Made by a program: the position numbers and the translations under genes. A DNA stretch of 64,000 nt. Source: JBOFBH01 sp051657715. GTDB taxonomy: Bacteria > Actinomycetota > Actinomycetes > Actinomycetales > Angustibacteraceae. Under the pieces are notes generated by a model. That model made no database searches. It saw only the letters and a list, made by a program, of their open reading frames with translations, and was not told the DNA's origin. Positions 32,405 to 41,068 of this stretch are shown here, piece after piece; the first letter of the stretch is position 1, and each line of letters begins with the position of its first letter. The stretch lies in NCBI GenBank assembly GCA_051657715.1, contig JBOFLF010000040.1:12796-76795 (forward strand), in the 5' to 3' direction.

Positions 32405-33333
32405 GCACCCTGACCCCAGCCGTCGGAACCGAGTCGACGCCGCCACCGTCTGCCATCTCCGGCAAGCCGTCGGCCGCCGCTCGCGCCCGGACGGTGCTGA
32501 GCAGCCGGTTCGCCACGCTGGTGGCGATCGTCATCGCCGTGGTCTGGACGGTTCCCACCGTCGGGCTGCTCGTCACGTCCTTCCGGGCACCACGGGACAT
32601 CAACCGATCGGGGTGGTGGACGGTCTTCACCAACCCCAGCTTCACCTTGGACAACTACCGCGAAGTCCTCGACGGATCGCAGAGCACCAGCTTGCTGGGG
32701 TATCTGGTGAACACCACGGTGATCACCATCCCCGCGGTGCTGCTGCCGATCCTGCTCGCGACGCTCGCGGCGTACGCGTTCGCCTGGATGGACTTCAAGG
32801 GTCGGGACTGGTTGTTCGTCGCCGTCTTCACCTTGCAGATCGTCCCGCTCCAGGTGGCGCTGGTGCCGCTGCTGCGGCTGTACACCGACCAGTTCAGCTT
32901 CCAGGGCACCTACTGGAGCGCGTGGATCTCGCACACCATCTTCGCCCTGCCGCTCGCCATCTTCATCCTGCACAACTTCATCAAGGAGATCCCGAGCGAG
33001 CTGATCGAGGCCGCACGGGTCGACGGGGCGGGGCACGTCCGGATCTTCTTCCGGGTGATGCTGCCGCTGCTGACCCCGGCGCTGGCCGCGTTCGGCATCT
33101 TCCAGTTCCTGTGGGTGTGGAACGACTTGCTCGTCGCTCTGGTATTCCTCGGTGGCACGCCGGATGTCGCTCCGCTCACCGTGCAGCTGGCGAACATCAC
33201 CGGCACGCGGGGTAGCGCGTGGTATCTGCTGTCCGCAGGTGCTTTCGTCTCGATGGCAGTCCCAGTCGTCGTGTTCCTGGCTTTGCAGCGGTACTTCGTC
33301 CGAGGTCTGTTGGCCGGTGGTCTGAAGGGCTGA
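32401..33333 (+). CDS. aglG: Sugar ABC transporter permease 2
   Basis: 310 residues with six predicted membrane helices after a 35-residue soluble N-terminus. The EAA loop reads ELIEAARVDGAGHVRIFFRV (about residue 200). MalG/AglG type. ATG at 32401 overlaps the previous stop by four bases; translation is coupled. The C-terminus (ALQRYFVRGLLAGGLKG) is the conserved MalG end. Confidence 0.92.
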   Translation: MSTLTPAVGTESTPPPSAISGKPSAAARARTVLSSRFATLVAIVIAVVWTVPTVGLLVTSFRAPRDINRSGWWTVFTNPSFTLDNYREVLDGSQSTSLLGYLVNTTVITIPAVLLPILLATLAAYAFAWMDFKGRDWLFVAVFTLQIVPLQVALVPLLRLYTDQFSFQGTYWSAWISHTIFALPLAIFILHNFIKEIPSELIEAARVDGAGHVRIFFRVMLPLLTPALAAFGIFQFLWVWNDLLVALVFLGGTPDVAPLTVQLANITGTRGSAWYLLSAGAFVSMAVPVVVFLALQRYFVRGLLAGGLKG

Positions 33334-33392
33334 GGCCCGCAGCGATCGACTGCACGGATGGAGGCTGCGATCCGCAGGAGGGCAAGGACGGC

Positions 33393-34400
33393 ATGGCCAG
33401 CCGGATCGAGGACGTCGCCCAGGCTGCCGGGGTGTCGACGGCTACCGTGTCGCGAGCACTGCGCGGGCTGCCACGGGTAAGCGAGGCCACCCGGGCCAGA
33501 GTTCTCCGGGCGGCAGCCGAGCTGGAGTACATCGCGTCTGCGACCGCGGCAAGTCTGGCGTCCGGTCGTACCCACGTCGTCGGGGTCGTCGTGCCGTTCG
33601 TCACCCGCTGGTACTTCGCCAGGCTGATCAGCGGCACGTCGCAGGAGCTGCGGGAGCAGGGTTTCCACGCCTTGCTGTTCGATGTCGGTGACGAGGGTCC
33701 GCAGCGGGCGCAGCTGCTGGACTCCCGGATGCTGTTCCGCCGGGTGGACGCGGTGGCGGTGCTGTCGCTCCGGCTGAATCGCGAGGAGCGAGAGCTGCTG
33801 CACCGCTTGGGTATCCCCGTGGCGACTGTCGGCGTACCGGATCCGGACTGGCCGTGCGTGCGGATCGACGACGTGCTCACCGGCCGGCTGGTGGCCGAGC
33901 ACCTGTTGAGCTTGGGGCACCGTCGGATCGGGTATGTCAACGGCGACCATGCGTCGATCCGGTACTTCCCCACGCCGGCGGACCGGTTGAACGGTTTTCA
34001 GGCAGCTGTGCTTCGGACGGGCGCGACGCTGCGTCCGTCCGACGTGGTCCACGGGGACTGGACTGCGCAGGGCGGCAGGCTGGCCGCCCTGCAGCTGCTG
34101 GACCGCCCGGACCGGCCCACCGCGGTGGTGTGCGCGAGCGACGAGATGGCCTTCGGCGCCCTGCGTGCCGCCGCCGAGCTGGGCCTGCTCGTCCCTGACG
34201 AGGTGTCGATCACGGGTATCGACGACCATCCGATGGCACAGCTGTACGGCCTCACGACCGTCGCCCAAGACCCCAGCGAGCAGGGGCGGACGGCGACCCG
34301 GCTGCTGCTTGAGGCGATCCACGGCCATTCACCCGGCAGTCAGGTCGCCACCTTGCCCGTGCACCTGGTGGTCCGTGGGAGCACCGCTCCCCCTAGGTGA
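33393..34400 (+). CDS. LacI-family transcriptional regulator of the sugar operon
   Basis: 335 residues. The N-terminal helix-turn-helix IEDVAQAAGVSTATVSRALRG is the LacI signature, with a hinge helix around residues 48-56 and a periplasmic-binding-like sugar domain to the end (GIDDHPMAQLYGLTTVAQD). ATG at 33393 is preceded by an AAGGA stretch. Transcribed with the importer genes, it presumably binds the AAGCGCTT operators at 29837-29876 and is released by an alpha-glucoside or related sugar. No glycosidase gene is in the window. Confidence 0.9.
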   Translation: MASRIEDVAQAAGVSTATVSRALRGLPRVSEATRARVLRAAAELEYIASATAASLASGRTHVVGVVVPFVTRWYFARLISGTSQELREQGFHALLFDVGDEGPQRAQLLDSRMLFRRVDAVAVLSLRLNREERELLHRLGIPVATVGVPDPDWPCVRIDDVLTGRLVAEHLLSLGHRRIGYVNGDHASIRYFPTPADRLNGFQAAVLRTGATLRPSDVVHGDWTAQGGRLAALQLLDRPDRPTAVVCASDEMAFGALRAAAELGLLVPDEVSITGIDDHPMAQLYGLTTVAQDPSEQGRTATRLLLEAIHGHSPGSQVATLPVHLVVRGSTAPPR

Positions 34401-34500
34401 GGCAGTCCGGATGGGCGCGAGGGTGACTCGGTTAAGCAGTGACTCGGCCAGAGCGGTGACTCGGCCAGAGTCATGACCGTCCGACCTGCGGTCCTCGCCG
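34401..34500. other. Convergent gap between the LacI and AzlD genes
   Basis: 100 bases with three copies of GTGACTCGG-like sequence (two extended by CCAGAG). No clear terminator hairpin is seen. Confidence 0.5.
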
Positions 34501-34821
34501 TCAGGCCCAGCCAGCGGCGCGGACGCCTGCGGCGACCGCCGCAGCCACCACGACGACGACCAGGAACGGAGCCCTCAGCAGAAGTGCCGTCACCGCCGCG
34601 AGTACGCCGGCCACCCGTGCGTCCAGCACCAGGCGGCCGTCCTGGTCCACAGCTTGCACGATCACCAGCGCTGCCAGCAGCGCCACTGGCAGCAGGTCCA
34701 GCCCGCGTGACCGGCGGTTGTCACCGTCGCCCTGCACCCACCGTTGGGGAACGGCATGGCCGACGAGTTTGATCACAAAGGCGCACCCGCACGCCACCAG
34801 GATCGCGCTGGTCAGTCCCAC
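34501..34821 (-). CDS. azlD: AzlD-family branched-chain amino acid exporter subunit
   Basis: 106 residues with about four hydrophobic segments and the family's central LLPVALLAALVIVQAV stretch. AzlD pairs with AzlC to export branched-chain amino acids or analogues (BrnFE in Corynebacterium). GTG at 34821 lies three bases after the azlC stop. Short membrane proteins of this type are hard to classify alone; the neighbour makes the call secure. Confidence 0.85.
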   Translation of the reverse strand: MGLTSAILVACGCAFVIKLVGHAVPQRWVQGDGDNRRSRGLDLLPVALLAALVIVQAVDQDGRLVLDARVAGVLAAVTALLLRAPFLVVVVVAAAVAAGVRAAGWA

Positions 34822-34824
34822 CTC

Positions 34825-35649
34825 TCACCCACCTCCAGATGCAGAACCTCGAGGTTGCTGGTGGCGAGGCGACCCATCACCCCTGACTGGTCGGGCAGCC
34901 GACACCACGACTGCCACCAGGCCCGCGACCAGGACGGGTACCCCGGCTGGCGCCCATGGAACGCACCCGGCCGCGACCACGGCGGCGCACCCGGCCACGA
35001 GCCGCGGTTCGCGGCTGCGCAGCCTCGGCCACAGCAGAGCGAGGAAGGCCGCTGCCGCCATGGCGTCCAGCCCATAGCGGCGTGGATCACCCAGGGTGTC
35101 TCCGACTACGGCGCCAACCGCGGTAGCGGCGTTCCACCCGATGTAGACGGCGATGCCGGTGGTCCAGAAGCCCCACCTGCGTGCCCACGGCTCCGGCTGG
35201 GCAAGCCCGACCGCGGTGGACTCGTCGATCGTGAGCTGGGCAGCCAGGAGGCGGCGGACTCCACGAACGCCCAGCCACCCCCTTACCTGCATCCCGTACA
35301 GGCCGTTGCGGACGCCCAGCAACGAGGAGGTCGCGATCGCCAGGGCGTGGTTGCCGCCGGACGCCAAGACCCCGATGAAGGCGAACTGAGAACCACCGCT
35401 GAACAACAGCAGGGACATCGCCAGCGCCTGCCAGGTGGAGAGTCCGGCGGTCGTCGCCAGCGCTCCGAAGCTCACCCCGTACAGCCCGGTCGCGGCCCCG
35501 ACCACGAGCCCTTGCCGCACCACAGCGGAGCGTCGTCCCGGTGGGTGTGGGCTCTGGCCCCCCGTCGGGGCGGCTCGTCCGTCGCGGGACCGACCGGACA
35601 CCGGTGATGGCATCCGCCTGTCGGATGGGGTTGCCCCCGGCTTCGTCAC
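34825..35649 (-). CDS. azlC: AzlC-family branched-chain amino acid exporter subunit
   Basis: 274 residues. VGAATGLYGVSFGALATTAG and SLLLFSGGSQFAFIGVLASGG are hallmark AzlC (BrnF) segments. GTG at 35649 overlaps the stop of the upstream acetyltransferase gene (GTGA). The first 40 residues are hydrophilic, and the C-terminal 20 are basic and Gly-rich. Works with AzlD as an amino-acid exporter. Confidence 0.9.
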   Translation of the reverse strand: MTKPGATPSDRRMPSPVSGRSRDGRAAPTGGQSPHPPGRRSAVVRQGLVVGAATGLYGVSFGALATTAGLSTWQALAMSLLLFSGGSQFAFIGVLASGGNHALAIATSSLLGVRNGLYGMQVRGWLGVRGVRRLLAAQLTIDESTAVGLAQPEPWARRWGFWTTGIAVYIGWNAATAVGAVVGDTLGDPRRYGLDAMAAAAFLALLWPRLRSREPRLVAGCAAVVAAGCVPWAPAGVPVLVAGLVAVVVSAARPVRGDGSPRHQQPRGSASGGG

Positions 35650-36311
35650 GAGTCGGTCAGCAGGGCCGACCAGCGGACCTCGCGGACGCTCGCCACCTCC
35701 GCTGAGGTGAGCTCCTGGGAAGCATCAGGGTCGTCCGGGTCGCGTGCATCCAGTACCCGGACGGCTCCGTCGGCGCGCAGACCGGCCGCGGCGAGGAACT
35801 CCTGCCGGGCGCCGTCCTGCTCCGGAACCCAGGTGCGGATGCGTCGCACCCCGCTGTCTCTCAGCGTGTCCGCGGCAGCGTTCAGCAGTCGGGACCCGTG
35901 GCCGTGGTCCGCCGCCTCCGGATCCACCACTAGAACGCTGAGCTCGCCGTCCGAGTCCGGGGAGCTGTCCGGGTCGACGCTGGGTGCCACGGCCGCGAAC
36001 CCGACGACCCGCGTGCCAGCGGTCGCGACCAGGAGCCGGTGGCGGGCCGACGGCGCGCTGACCACCGCGGCCCGCCATGACGACGCCAGCACGTCCGGTG
36101 CGAGCAGGTTGTCGCTGGTCGAGGGCAGCAGCTGCTGGTAGTGGGTACGCCACGCACGGATCTGGATGTCCGCCAGCGCCTCGACATCATCCGGCCGAGC
36201 CGGCCGGACCGAGGCGTCCGCGACGAGGTCGGTGCTGGGTGGGTCCGTTACCGGCCCGTCCTGACCGGTCGTGCTGCCGGCGCTGCGGGGATGGTCGACT
36301 GGATCGCTCAT
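35646..36311 (-). CDS. GNAT-family N-acetyltransferase
   Basis: 221 residues. The domain begins at about residue 34 (VRPARPDDVEALADIQIRAW), with acetyl-CoA-binding region VLVVDPEAADHGHGSRLL, where the usual Q/RxxGxG/A is relaxed to DHGHGS. The first 33 residues are low-complexity; a GTG at 36251 would remove about 20 of them and may be the real start. It overlaps azlC by four bases. The substrate is unknown; an amino acid or amine exported by AzlCD is a contextual guess only. Confidence 0.78.
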   Translation of the reverse strand: MSDPVDHPRSAGSTTGQDGPVTDPPSTDLVADASVRPARPDDVEALADIQIRAWRTHYQQLLPSTSDNLLAPDVLASSWRAAVVSAPSARHRLLVATAGTRVVGFAAVAPSVDPDSSPDSDGELSVLVVDPEAADHGHGSRLLNAAADTLRDSGVRRIRTWVPEQDGARQEFLAAAGLRADGAVRVLDARDPDDPDASQELTSAEVASVREVRWSALLTDS

Positions 36312-36454
36312 CAGCGGGTGAAACGTCGACGAGAGCTGGCCACGGTGCGTCTCATGACGTTCATCCTCGCAGCAGCGGTCGGCTCCGGCGTCCCGTGCTT
36401 CTGGTCGACCGCGAGGGCGACCTGGACCGGCACGGCGCGGACGGAGACTAGGCG

Positions 36455-37738
36455 GTGCCGGTGCCATGCGCGGCAGGAGGGGATGATGCGGGGGTGGAGG
36501 CACCGGGGAATGAGGCACCGGGGAATGTCGAGGCCGGCGCCGCGCCCGGCGTCGACGAGCCGGTCGATGTCGTCGTGATCGGCGCTGGTGCCGCCGGTCT
36601 GGCCACCGCCTGGCACCTCGCTGGGCATGGTCGGTCAGTGGTGCTCGTCGAGCCGCCCGGTCCGCCGGGCTCGAGCGGCTCAGCCAGCACGACGGGTCGT
36701 CCTGCGTCCCGGACGTGGTGCTGGTGGACGTCTCCGGCCGACCCGTTCGCCACCGTGGCCACCGCCCGATGGTCCATGGCCGACGTGATCGGACCAGACC
36801 ACGACCGCCAGCGTCTGGATCTGGCACCGCTGCAGTACGTGATGCTGCGGTCCCCGGACTTGGAGTCGCTGGTCGGGCAGCGATTGGCGCGCGCTCCGGG
36901 AGCGGCCCGGGTCGCCGTCCGGGTCCACGAGGTCCAGGACGGTCCGCGGTCCGCGGTCGTCCGGGGGCACGCGGCGGACGGCAGCGCGGTCGAGATCCAC
37001 GGTCGCTGGGTTGTCGACACCCGCCCGGTCACGCCTCGCGGTGGTCGCACCCATCTGCTGCAGCACTTCCGCGGCTGGTTCGTCCGCTACGACCGCCCGG
37101 TGTTCGACCCGACCGTGCCGATCCTGATGGACTTCCGGACGCCGCAACCGCCGCGGGGGGTGTCCTTCGGGTACGTGCTGCCGACGTCGGACCGTGAGGC
37201 CCTCGTGGAGTACACCGAGTTCTCGCGGAACCGGTTGGCGGACCAGGGCTATCACGACGCCCTCCAGGGCTATCTGGGCATCCTCGACCTGCCCGACCCC
37301 CAGGTGCTGGATGTTGAAGACGGAGCCATCCCGATGACTGACGCGGTGTTCGACCGCAGGGTCGGCCAGCGGGTGGTGCGGGCGGGCACCGCAGGAGGTG
37401 CCACCCGGCCGTCCACCGGCTACACCTTCAGCGGCGCCCAGCGGCAAGCGCGGGCCATCGCCGCTGCCGTGGTCGCCGGTCGCGTCCCGGTGCCCCCGGT
37501 GCCGTATCCGCGCCGGCACCGGATGATGGATGCCGTCCTGCTGGATGCCCTTGATTCTGGACGACTGGACAGCGCGCAGTATCTGGCGGGCTTGTTCCGC
37601 AGGCACCCGACTGGCCGAGTCCTGCGGTTCCTGGACGGCGGCACCTGGCCGTGGGAGGACCTGCTGGTGATGGCCGGCTCACCGTGGCGCCCGATGCTCC
37701 GCAGCGTTTTCGCCGTTGCCAGGGATCGCTGTCGCTAG
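36455..37738 (+). CDS. Lycopene cyclase-family FAD flavoprotein
   Basis: 427 residues. The Rossmann dinucleotide site is VDVVVIGAGAAGLATAWHLA (about residue 37). The conserved FRGWFVRY and PILMDFRTPQPP with DREALVEYTEFS are typical of CrtL/CrtY-type lycopene beta-cyclases, as is the later GGATRPSTGYTF. Such enzymes cyclise lycopene ends in carotenoid synthesis without net redox change. No other carotenoid gene (crtE, crtB, crtI) is in the window, so the pathway would be encoded elsewhere. GTG at 36455 is the longest choice; GTG 36461 or 36494 are plausible and would trim a Pro/Gly-rich start containing a 15-bp duplication. Confidence 0.8.
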   Translation: MPVPCAAGGDDAGVEAPGNEAPGNVEAGAAPGVDEPVDVVVIGAGAAGLATAWHLAGHGRSVVLVEPPGPPGSSGSASTTGRPASRTWCWWTSPADPFATVATARWSMADVIGPDHDRQRLDLAPLQYVMLRSPDLESLVGQRLARAPGAARVAVRVHEVQDGPRSAVVRGHAADGSAVEIHGRWVVDTRPVTPRGGRTHLLQHFRGWFVRYDRPVFDPTVPILMDFRTPQPPRGVSFGYVLPTSDREALVEYTEFSRNRLADQGYHDALQGYLGILDLPDPQVLDVEDGAIPMTDAVFDRRVGQRVVRAGTAGGATRPSTGYTFSGAQRQARAIAAAVVAGRVPVPPVPYPRRHRMMDAVLLDALDSGRLDSAQYLAGLFRRHPTGRVLRFLDGGTWPWEDLLVMAGSPWRPMLRSVFAVARDRCR

Positions 37739-37895
37739 GAGTTCCGGTATCGACGATCGAGGCGGGGTGAAATGTTCGCAAGGGGTGGCCCTACGAGCAC
37801 GTTCAGCCATTAGGGTGAGGTGCATCACACCTGATGGCCGTTGTCCGGTGTACGACACGTTGTCGCAGAGATCGCAGCCCCACAAGGGAGGATCC

Positions 37896-40415
37896 GTGCC
37901 TCATCCCACTCCATCCGTAACGTCCGCGCGTGGTCGAGGTCGTCGGCCCGCTCTGCTGGCCGGCGTCGTGGTCGCCGCCGTGACAGCTGGTGGCCTGGTC
38001 GTCGGGGTCAGTCCGGGCTCAGCCGCCCCGGATGACGTGCTGACTGCCAGTCAGGCAGATGACCTGACGTGTGTCGAGAAGCCGTTGACCGACTCGCCCA
38101 GCACCGACACCCGGACGGTCACCTCGACTGTAGATGGCGTCGTGCAGGCGCGGTTGTCCGGCGGTGGTGACTGGGATCTTGCGGTCTTCGACGGTCGTAC
38201 CGGCACAGTGGTCGCTGGATCGGCGGGCTACCGCGCCAACGAGCTCGCTGAGGGTTTCGTCACGCAGGGGCAGAGCCTGGTCGTGCAGGGGTGCCGGTAC
38301 GCCGGGACGTCCGCCAAGGCGACGCTGTCCATCGAGTTCTTCGCCGCTGTGACCCCTGCGATGAACCGTTCAGCCAGCGCGGTCGACAAGGCGCAGCTGG
38401 TGCGGGTGTCGACGAAGACCCGGGCGGACAAGCGCCGGTTGCAGCGCCTGGGGCTGGACATCACGGAGCACGGCAGCCGGAGCGCGATGGAAGTGGTGCT
38501 ACACAACGAGGTTGACGTCAGAACACTGCGTAGGGCCGGCTTCAGCTATCGGGTGCAGATCGCGGATCTGGATGCCCGGTCCCGCGCCAACCGCGCGGCG
38601 GACCGCACGTACGCCGCGGCCACGAGCCGTTCAGCGTTGCCGAGCGGGCGGACCAGCTACCGGCGGTTGTACGACTACCAGCTGGAGATGAAGCGGCTGG
38701 CCGCTCGCTACCCGACGCTGGTGCGTCCGCTGACGTTGAAGGAACGGACCATCGAGGGCCGCGACGTCGAGGGCATCGAGATCACCCAGGACGCCGCGAA
38801 CCTGGCGGACGGCAAGCCGGTATTCTTCAACATGGGGGTGCACCATGCGCGGGAGTGGCCGTCGGCGGAGCTGCCGATGGAGTTCGCCTACGACCTGATC
38901 AACCGTTACCGGACCGACTCGGGCGTGCGGAAACTGATGCGGGGTACCCGCACGATCATCGTGCCGATCGTGAACCCGGACGGGTTCAACGTGTCCCGCG
39001 AGGCGCCGTCGATCGGTGGTGACTTCAGCCTGTTCGATTACGAGTACAAGCGGAAGAACTGCCGAGCCAGTGATTCTCCCGCCGAGTACCGCGGTGGGAC
39101 GTGCGGTGCGAACGCGGCCGGGCGGCTGCGCGGTACCGACCCGAACCGCAACTACGGCGGCTTCTGGGGCGGCCCAGGCGCCAGCACCAGCTGGTCCAGT
39201 GACACCTACCGCGGCAGTGCGCCGTTCTCCGAGCCGGAGACCCGCAACGTCCGCGCGCTGGTGTCATCGCGTCAGGTGACCACGCTGATCAGCAACCACA
39301 CGTACTCGAACCTGATCCTGCGGGCACCTGGCGTGTTCGACACCCGGCCGCCGCTGGACGAACCGGTGTCGAAGAAGCTGGCGGACTCGATGGCGGCGCA
39401 CAACCAGTACACCAGCGTTCCGGGGTACGAGTTGTACGACACCTCCGGGACCACCGATGACTGGAGCTTCTGGATCACTGGCGGTTTCGGGTACACCTTC
39501 GAGATCGGGCCGGAGGAGTTCCACCCGCCGTATGCGACTGGAGTGGTCGCCGAGTACGCCGGGCTGGCGCCGGCCGCGGGTGCGGGCAAGGGAGGCAACC
39601 GGGTCGCGTACTACACCGCGTTGCGCGCCACGGCGAACCCCAAGCTGCACGCCACCATCCAGGGCACCGCACCGGCCGGTGCGACGTTGCAGGTGCGCAA
39701 GCGGTTCAGCACCCCGACCTCCCCGGTGATCCAACCGGACGGCTCGGTCGGTGACCCGCTGCAGGTGACCGACACCCTGACCAGCAGCTACCTGGCCACG
39801 GGTGGTCGGTTCCAGTTCGCGGTCAACCCCTCCACCCGCCCGTACGTCGCTGGCCGGTTGGGTCGCGATCCGCTGGCACCGCCACAGGAGTCCATCACCC
39901 TGGACAACCCGACCGGCATCCCAGCCGAGAACCAGGACGCTGATCCGACGAACGTCGGTGACGCCGAGCGGATCCCGTTCATCGTGGAGGGTCTGCCCGA
40001 TGTCGACAACGCGGCGGCGAAGGTCACCATCTCCTGGGGTGACAAGAACGTCGACTGGGACCTGTACGTGGTCGACGCCGCCGGTCAGGTCGTGGGGTCT
40101 TCCGCCAGCGGCGGCACCGACACCGAGACCGCGGTGCTGCGTGATCCGCCTGCTGGGGAGTACACCGCGGTGGTGGTGAACTACGAGGGCGGTACGACCA
40201 GCGATTGGTCGGGTGGCGAGGTGCGCTTCGAGAACCCGATCCCGACGACCTACGGCCCGAAGGAGACCTGGCGGCTGCGGTGCACCGGCAAGGACGGCAC
40301 CGTGCTGGGCGCCCGGGACGTGTTCGTGGACCGTGGCCAGGTCGTGGACGTCGGCTCGGTGTGCCGGGCGTCCGCGGCTAAGGCGGGGCCGGCGAAGGCA
40401 GTCGCTGGTCGCTGA
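37896..40415 (+). CDS. Secreted M14 zinc carboxypeptidase with C-terminal domains
   Basis: 839 residues. Sec signal: RGRGRRPALLAGVVVAAVTAGGL then cleavage near SAAPDD. The zinc site is HHAREWPSAE (His and Glu) plus the later His in SNHTYSNL. Substrate residues follow in VNPDGFN and DPNRNYGG, and the catalytic Glu is in YTFEIGPEEF, so the enzyme should be active. After the catalytic domain (about residues 250-570) come about 270 residues of beta-rich sequence (WGDKNVDWDLYVVD) resembling pre-peptidase C-type domains. A similar domain precedes the catalytic part (GGGDWDLAVFDG, about residue 85). GTG at 37896 has AAGGGAGG four bases upstream. It is probably an extracellular nutrient-scavenging carboxypeptidase. 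Confidence 0.92.
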   Translation: MPHPTPSVTSARGRGRRPALLAGVVVAAVTAGGLVVGVSPGSAAPDDVLTASQADDLTCVEKPLTDSPSTDTRTVTSTVDGVVQARLSGGGDWDLAVFDGRTGTVVAGSAGYRANELAEGFVTQGQSLVVQGCRYAGTSAKATLSIEFFAAVTPAMNRSASAVDKAQLVRVSTKTRADKRRLQRLGLDITEHGSRSAMEVVLHNEVDVRTLRRAGFSYRVQIADLDARSRANRAADRTYAAATSRSALPSGRTSYRRLYDYQLEMKRLAARYPTLVRPLTLKERTIEGRDVEGIEITQDAANLADGKPVFFNMGVHHAREWPSAELPMEFAYDLINRYRTDSGVRKLMRGTRTIIVPIVNPDGFNVSREAPSIGGDFSLFDYEYKRKNCRASDSPAEYRGGTCGANAAGRLRGTDPNRNYGGFWGGPGASTSWSSDTYRGSAPFSEPETRNVRALVSSRQVTTLISNHTYSNLILRAPGVFDTRPPLDEPVSKKLADSMAAHNQYTSVPGYELYDTSGTTDDWSFWITGGFGYTFEIGPEEFHPPYATGVVAEYAGLAPAAGAGKGGNRVAYYTALRATANPKLHATIQGTAPAGATLQVRKRFSTPTSPVIQPDGSVGDPLQVTDTLTSSYLATGGRFQFAVNPSTRPYVAGRLGRDPLAPPQESITLDNPTGIPAENQDADPTNVGDAERIPFIVEGLPDVDNAAAKVTISWGDKNVDWDLYVVDAAGQVVGSSASGGTDTETAVLRDPPAGEYTAVVVNYEGGTTSDWSGGEVRFENPIPTTYGPKETWRLRCTGKDGTVLGARDVFVDRGQVVDVGSVCRASAAKAGPAKAVAGR

Positions 40416-40434
40416 GGTCTACCACCGGGGCTAT

Positions 40435-40471
40435 CGACGGGCCGTCACCCCTCGCGGGTGGCGGCCCGTCG
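40435..40471. terminator. Bidirectional terminator between carboxypeptidase and folA
   Basis: CGACGGGCCG (40435-40444) pairs with CGGCCCGTCG (40462-40471), and the stem continues through CACCC/GGGTG, leaving a five-base loop and one mismatch. It lies between convergent genes, 20 bases after one stop and about 50 before the other. Confidence 0.8.
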
Positions 40472-40522
40472 GCATGGTGGAGGGCGTCGTGGATGACGTG
40501 CCCGTGCCGCACAAGAGCTGGT

Positions 40523-41068
40523 CTATCGCTGCGGACGGTGGTACTGCGTGAAGCGGTAGCCGAGGCCGGTGCGGGACCGGTGCCAACCGGATGCCGGGTC
40601 GGTGATCGTCAGCCGCCACTCGGTGCCCAGTCCGGGCGCCCGGACGTCGCCGGCAACCTCGACGTCCACCTCGGTGATCAGCACCTGGTCGGCCAGCGGC
40701 AGCGCCGCGGCGTACGCCTGAGCTCCGCCGATCACCCAGACCGGGCCATCCTCAGCGGCGGCGCACAACGCGCCTGCCAGATCCAGGAAGATCTGGGCGC
40801 CCTCGGCGCGGTAGGCCCGGTCGCTGGAGAGCACGAGATTTCGGCGTCCTCGCAACGGGCGGGCCTGGGCTGGCAATGACTCCCAGGTGCGCCGGCCCAT
40901 CACCACTGTCGTGCCCATCGTGACCTCGCGGAAACGGACGAGGTCCTCCGGAAGATGCCACGGGAGCGTGCCGTTCGCCCCGATCACCCCGCCATGAGCC
41001 TGTGCCCAGATCAGACCCAGCCGGACCGGACGCCCACCCGCACCCTGGCGCACATGACTCCGGCTCAC
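40523..41068 (-). CDS. folA: Dihydrofolate reductase
   Basis: 181 residues. NADPH-dependent reduction of dihydrofolate to tetrahydrofolate. IGANGTLPWHLPEDLVRF holds the substrate-binding Trp and the active-site acidic residue (Glu). TTVVMGRRTWESLP is the second conserved block, followed by VWVIGGAQAYAAAL with the Gly-Gly cofactor turn. GTG at 41068 overlaps the thyA stop (GTGA), the usual thyA-folA pairing in which ThyA generates the dihydrofolate that this enzyme recycles. The N-terminal 15 residues are extra. Confidence 0.95.
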   Translation of the reverse strand: MSRSHVRQGAGGRPVRLGLIWAQAHGGVIGANGTLPWHLPEDLVRFREVTMGTTVVMGRRTWESLPAQARPLRGRRNLVLSSDRAYRAEGAQIFLDLAGALCAAAEDGPVWVIGGAQAYAAALPLADQVLITEVDVEVAGDVRAPGLGTEWRLTITDPASGWHRSRTGLGYRFTQYHRPQR

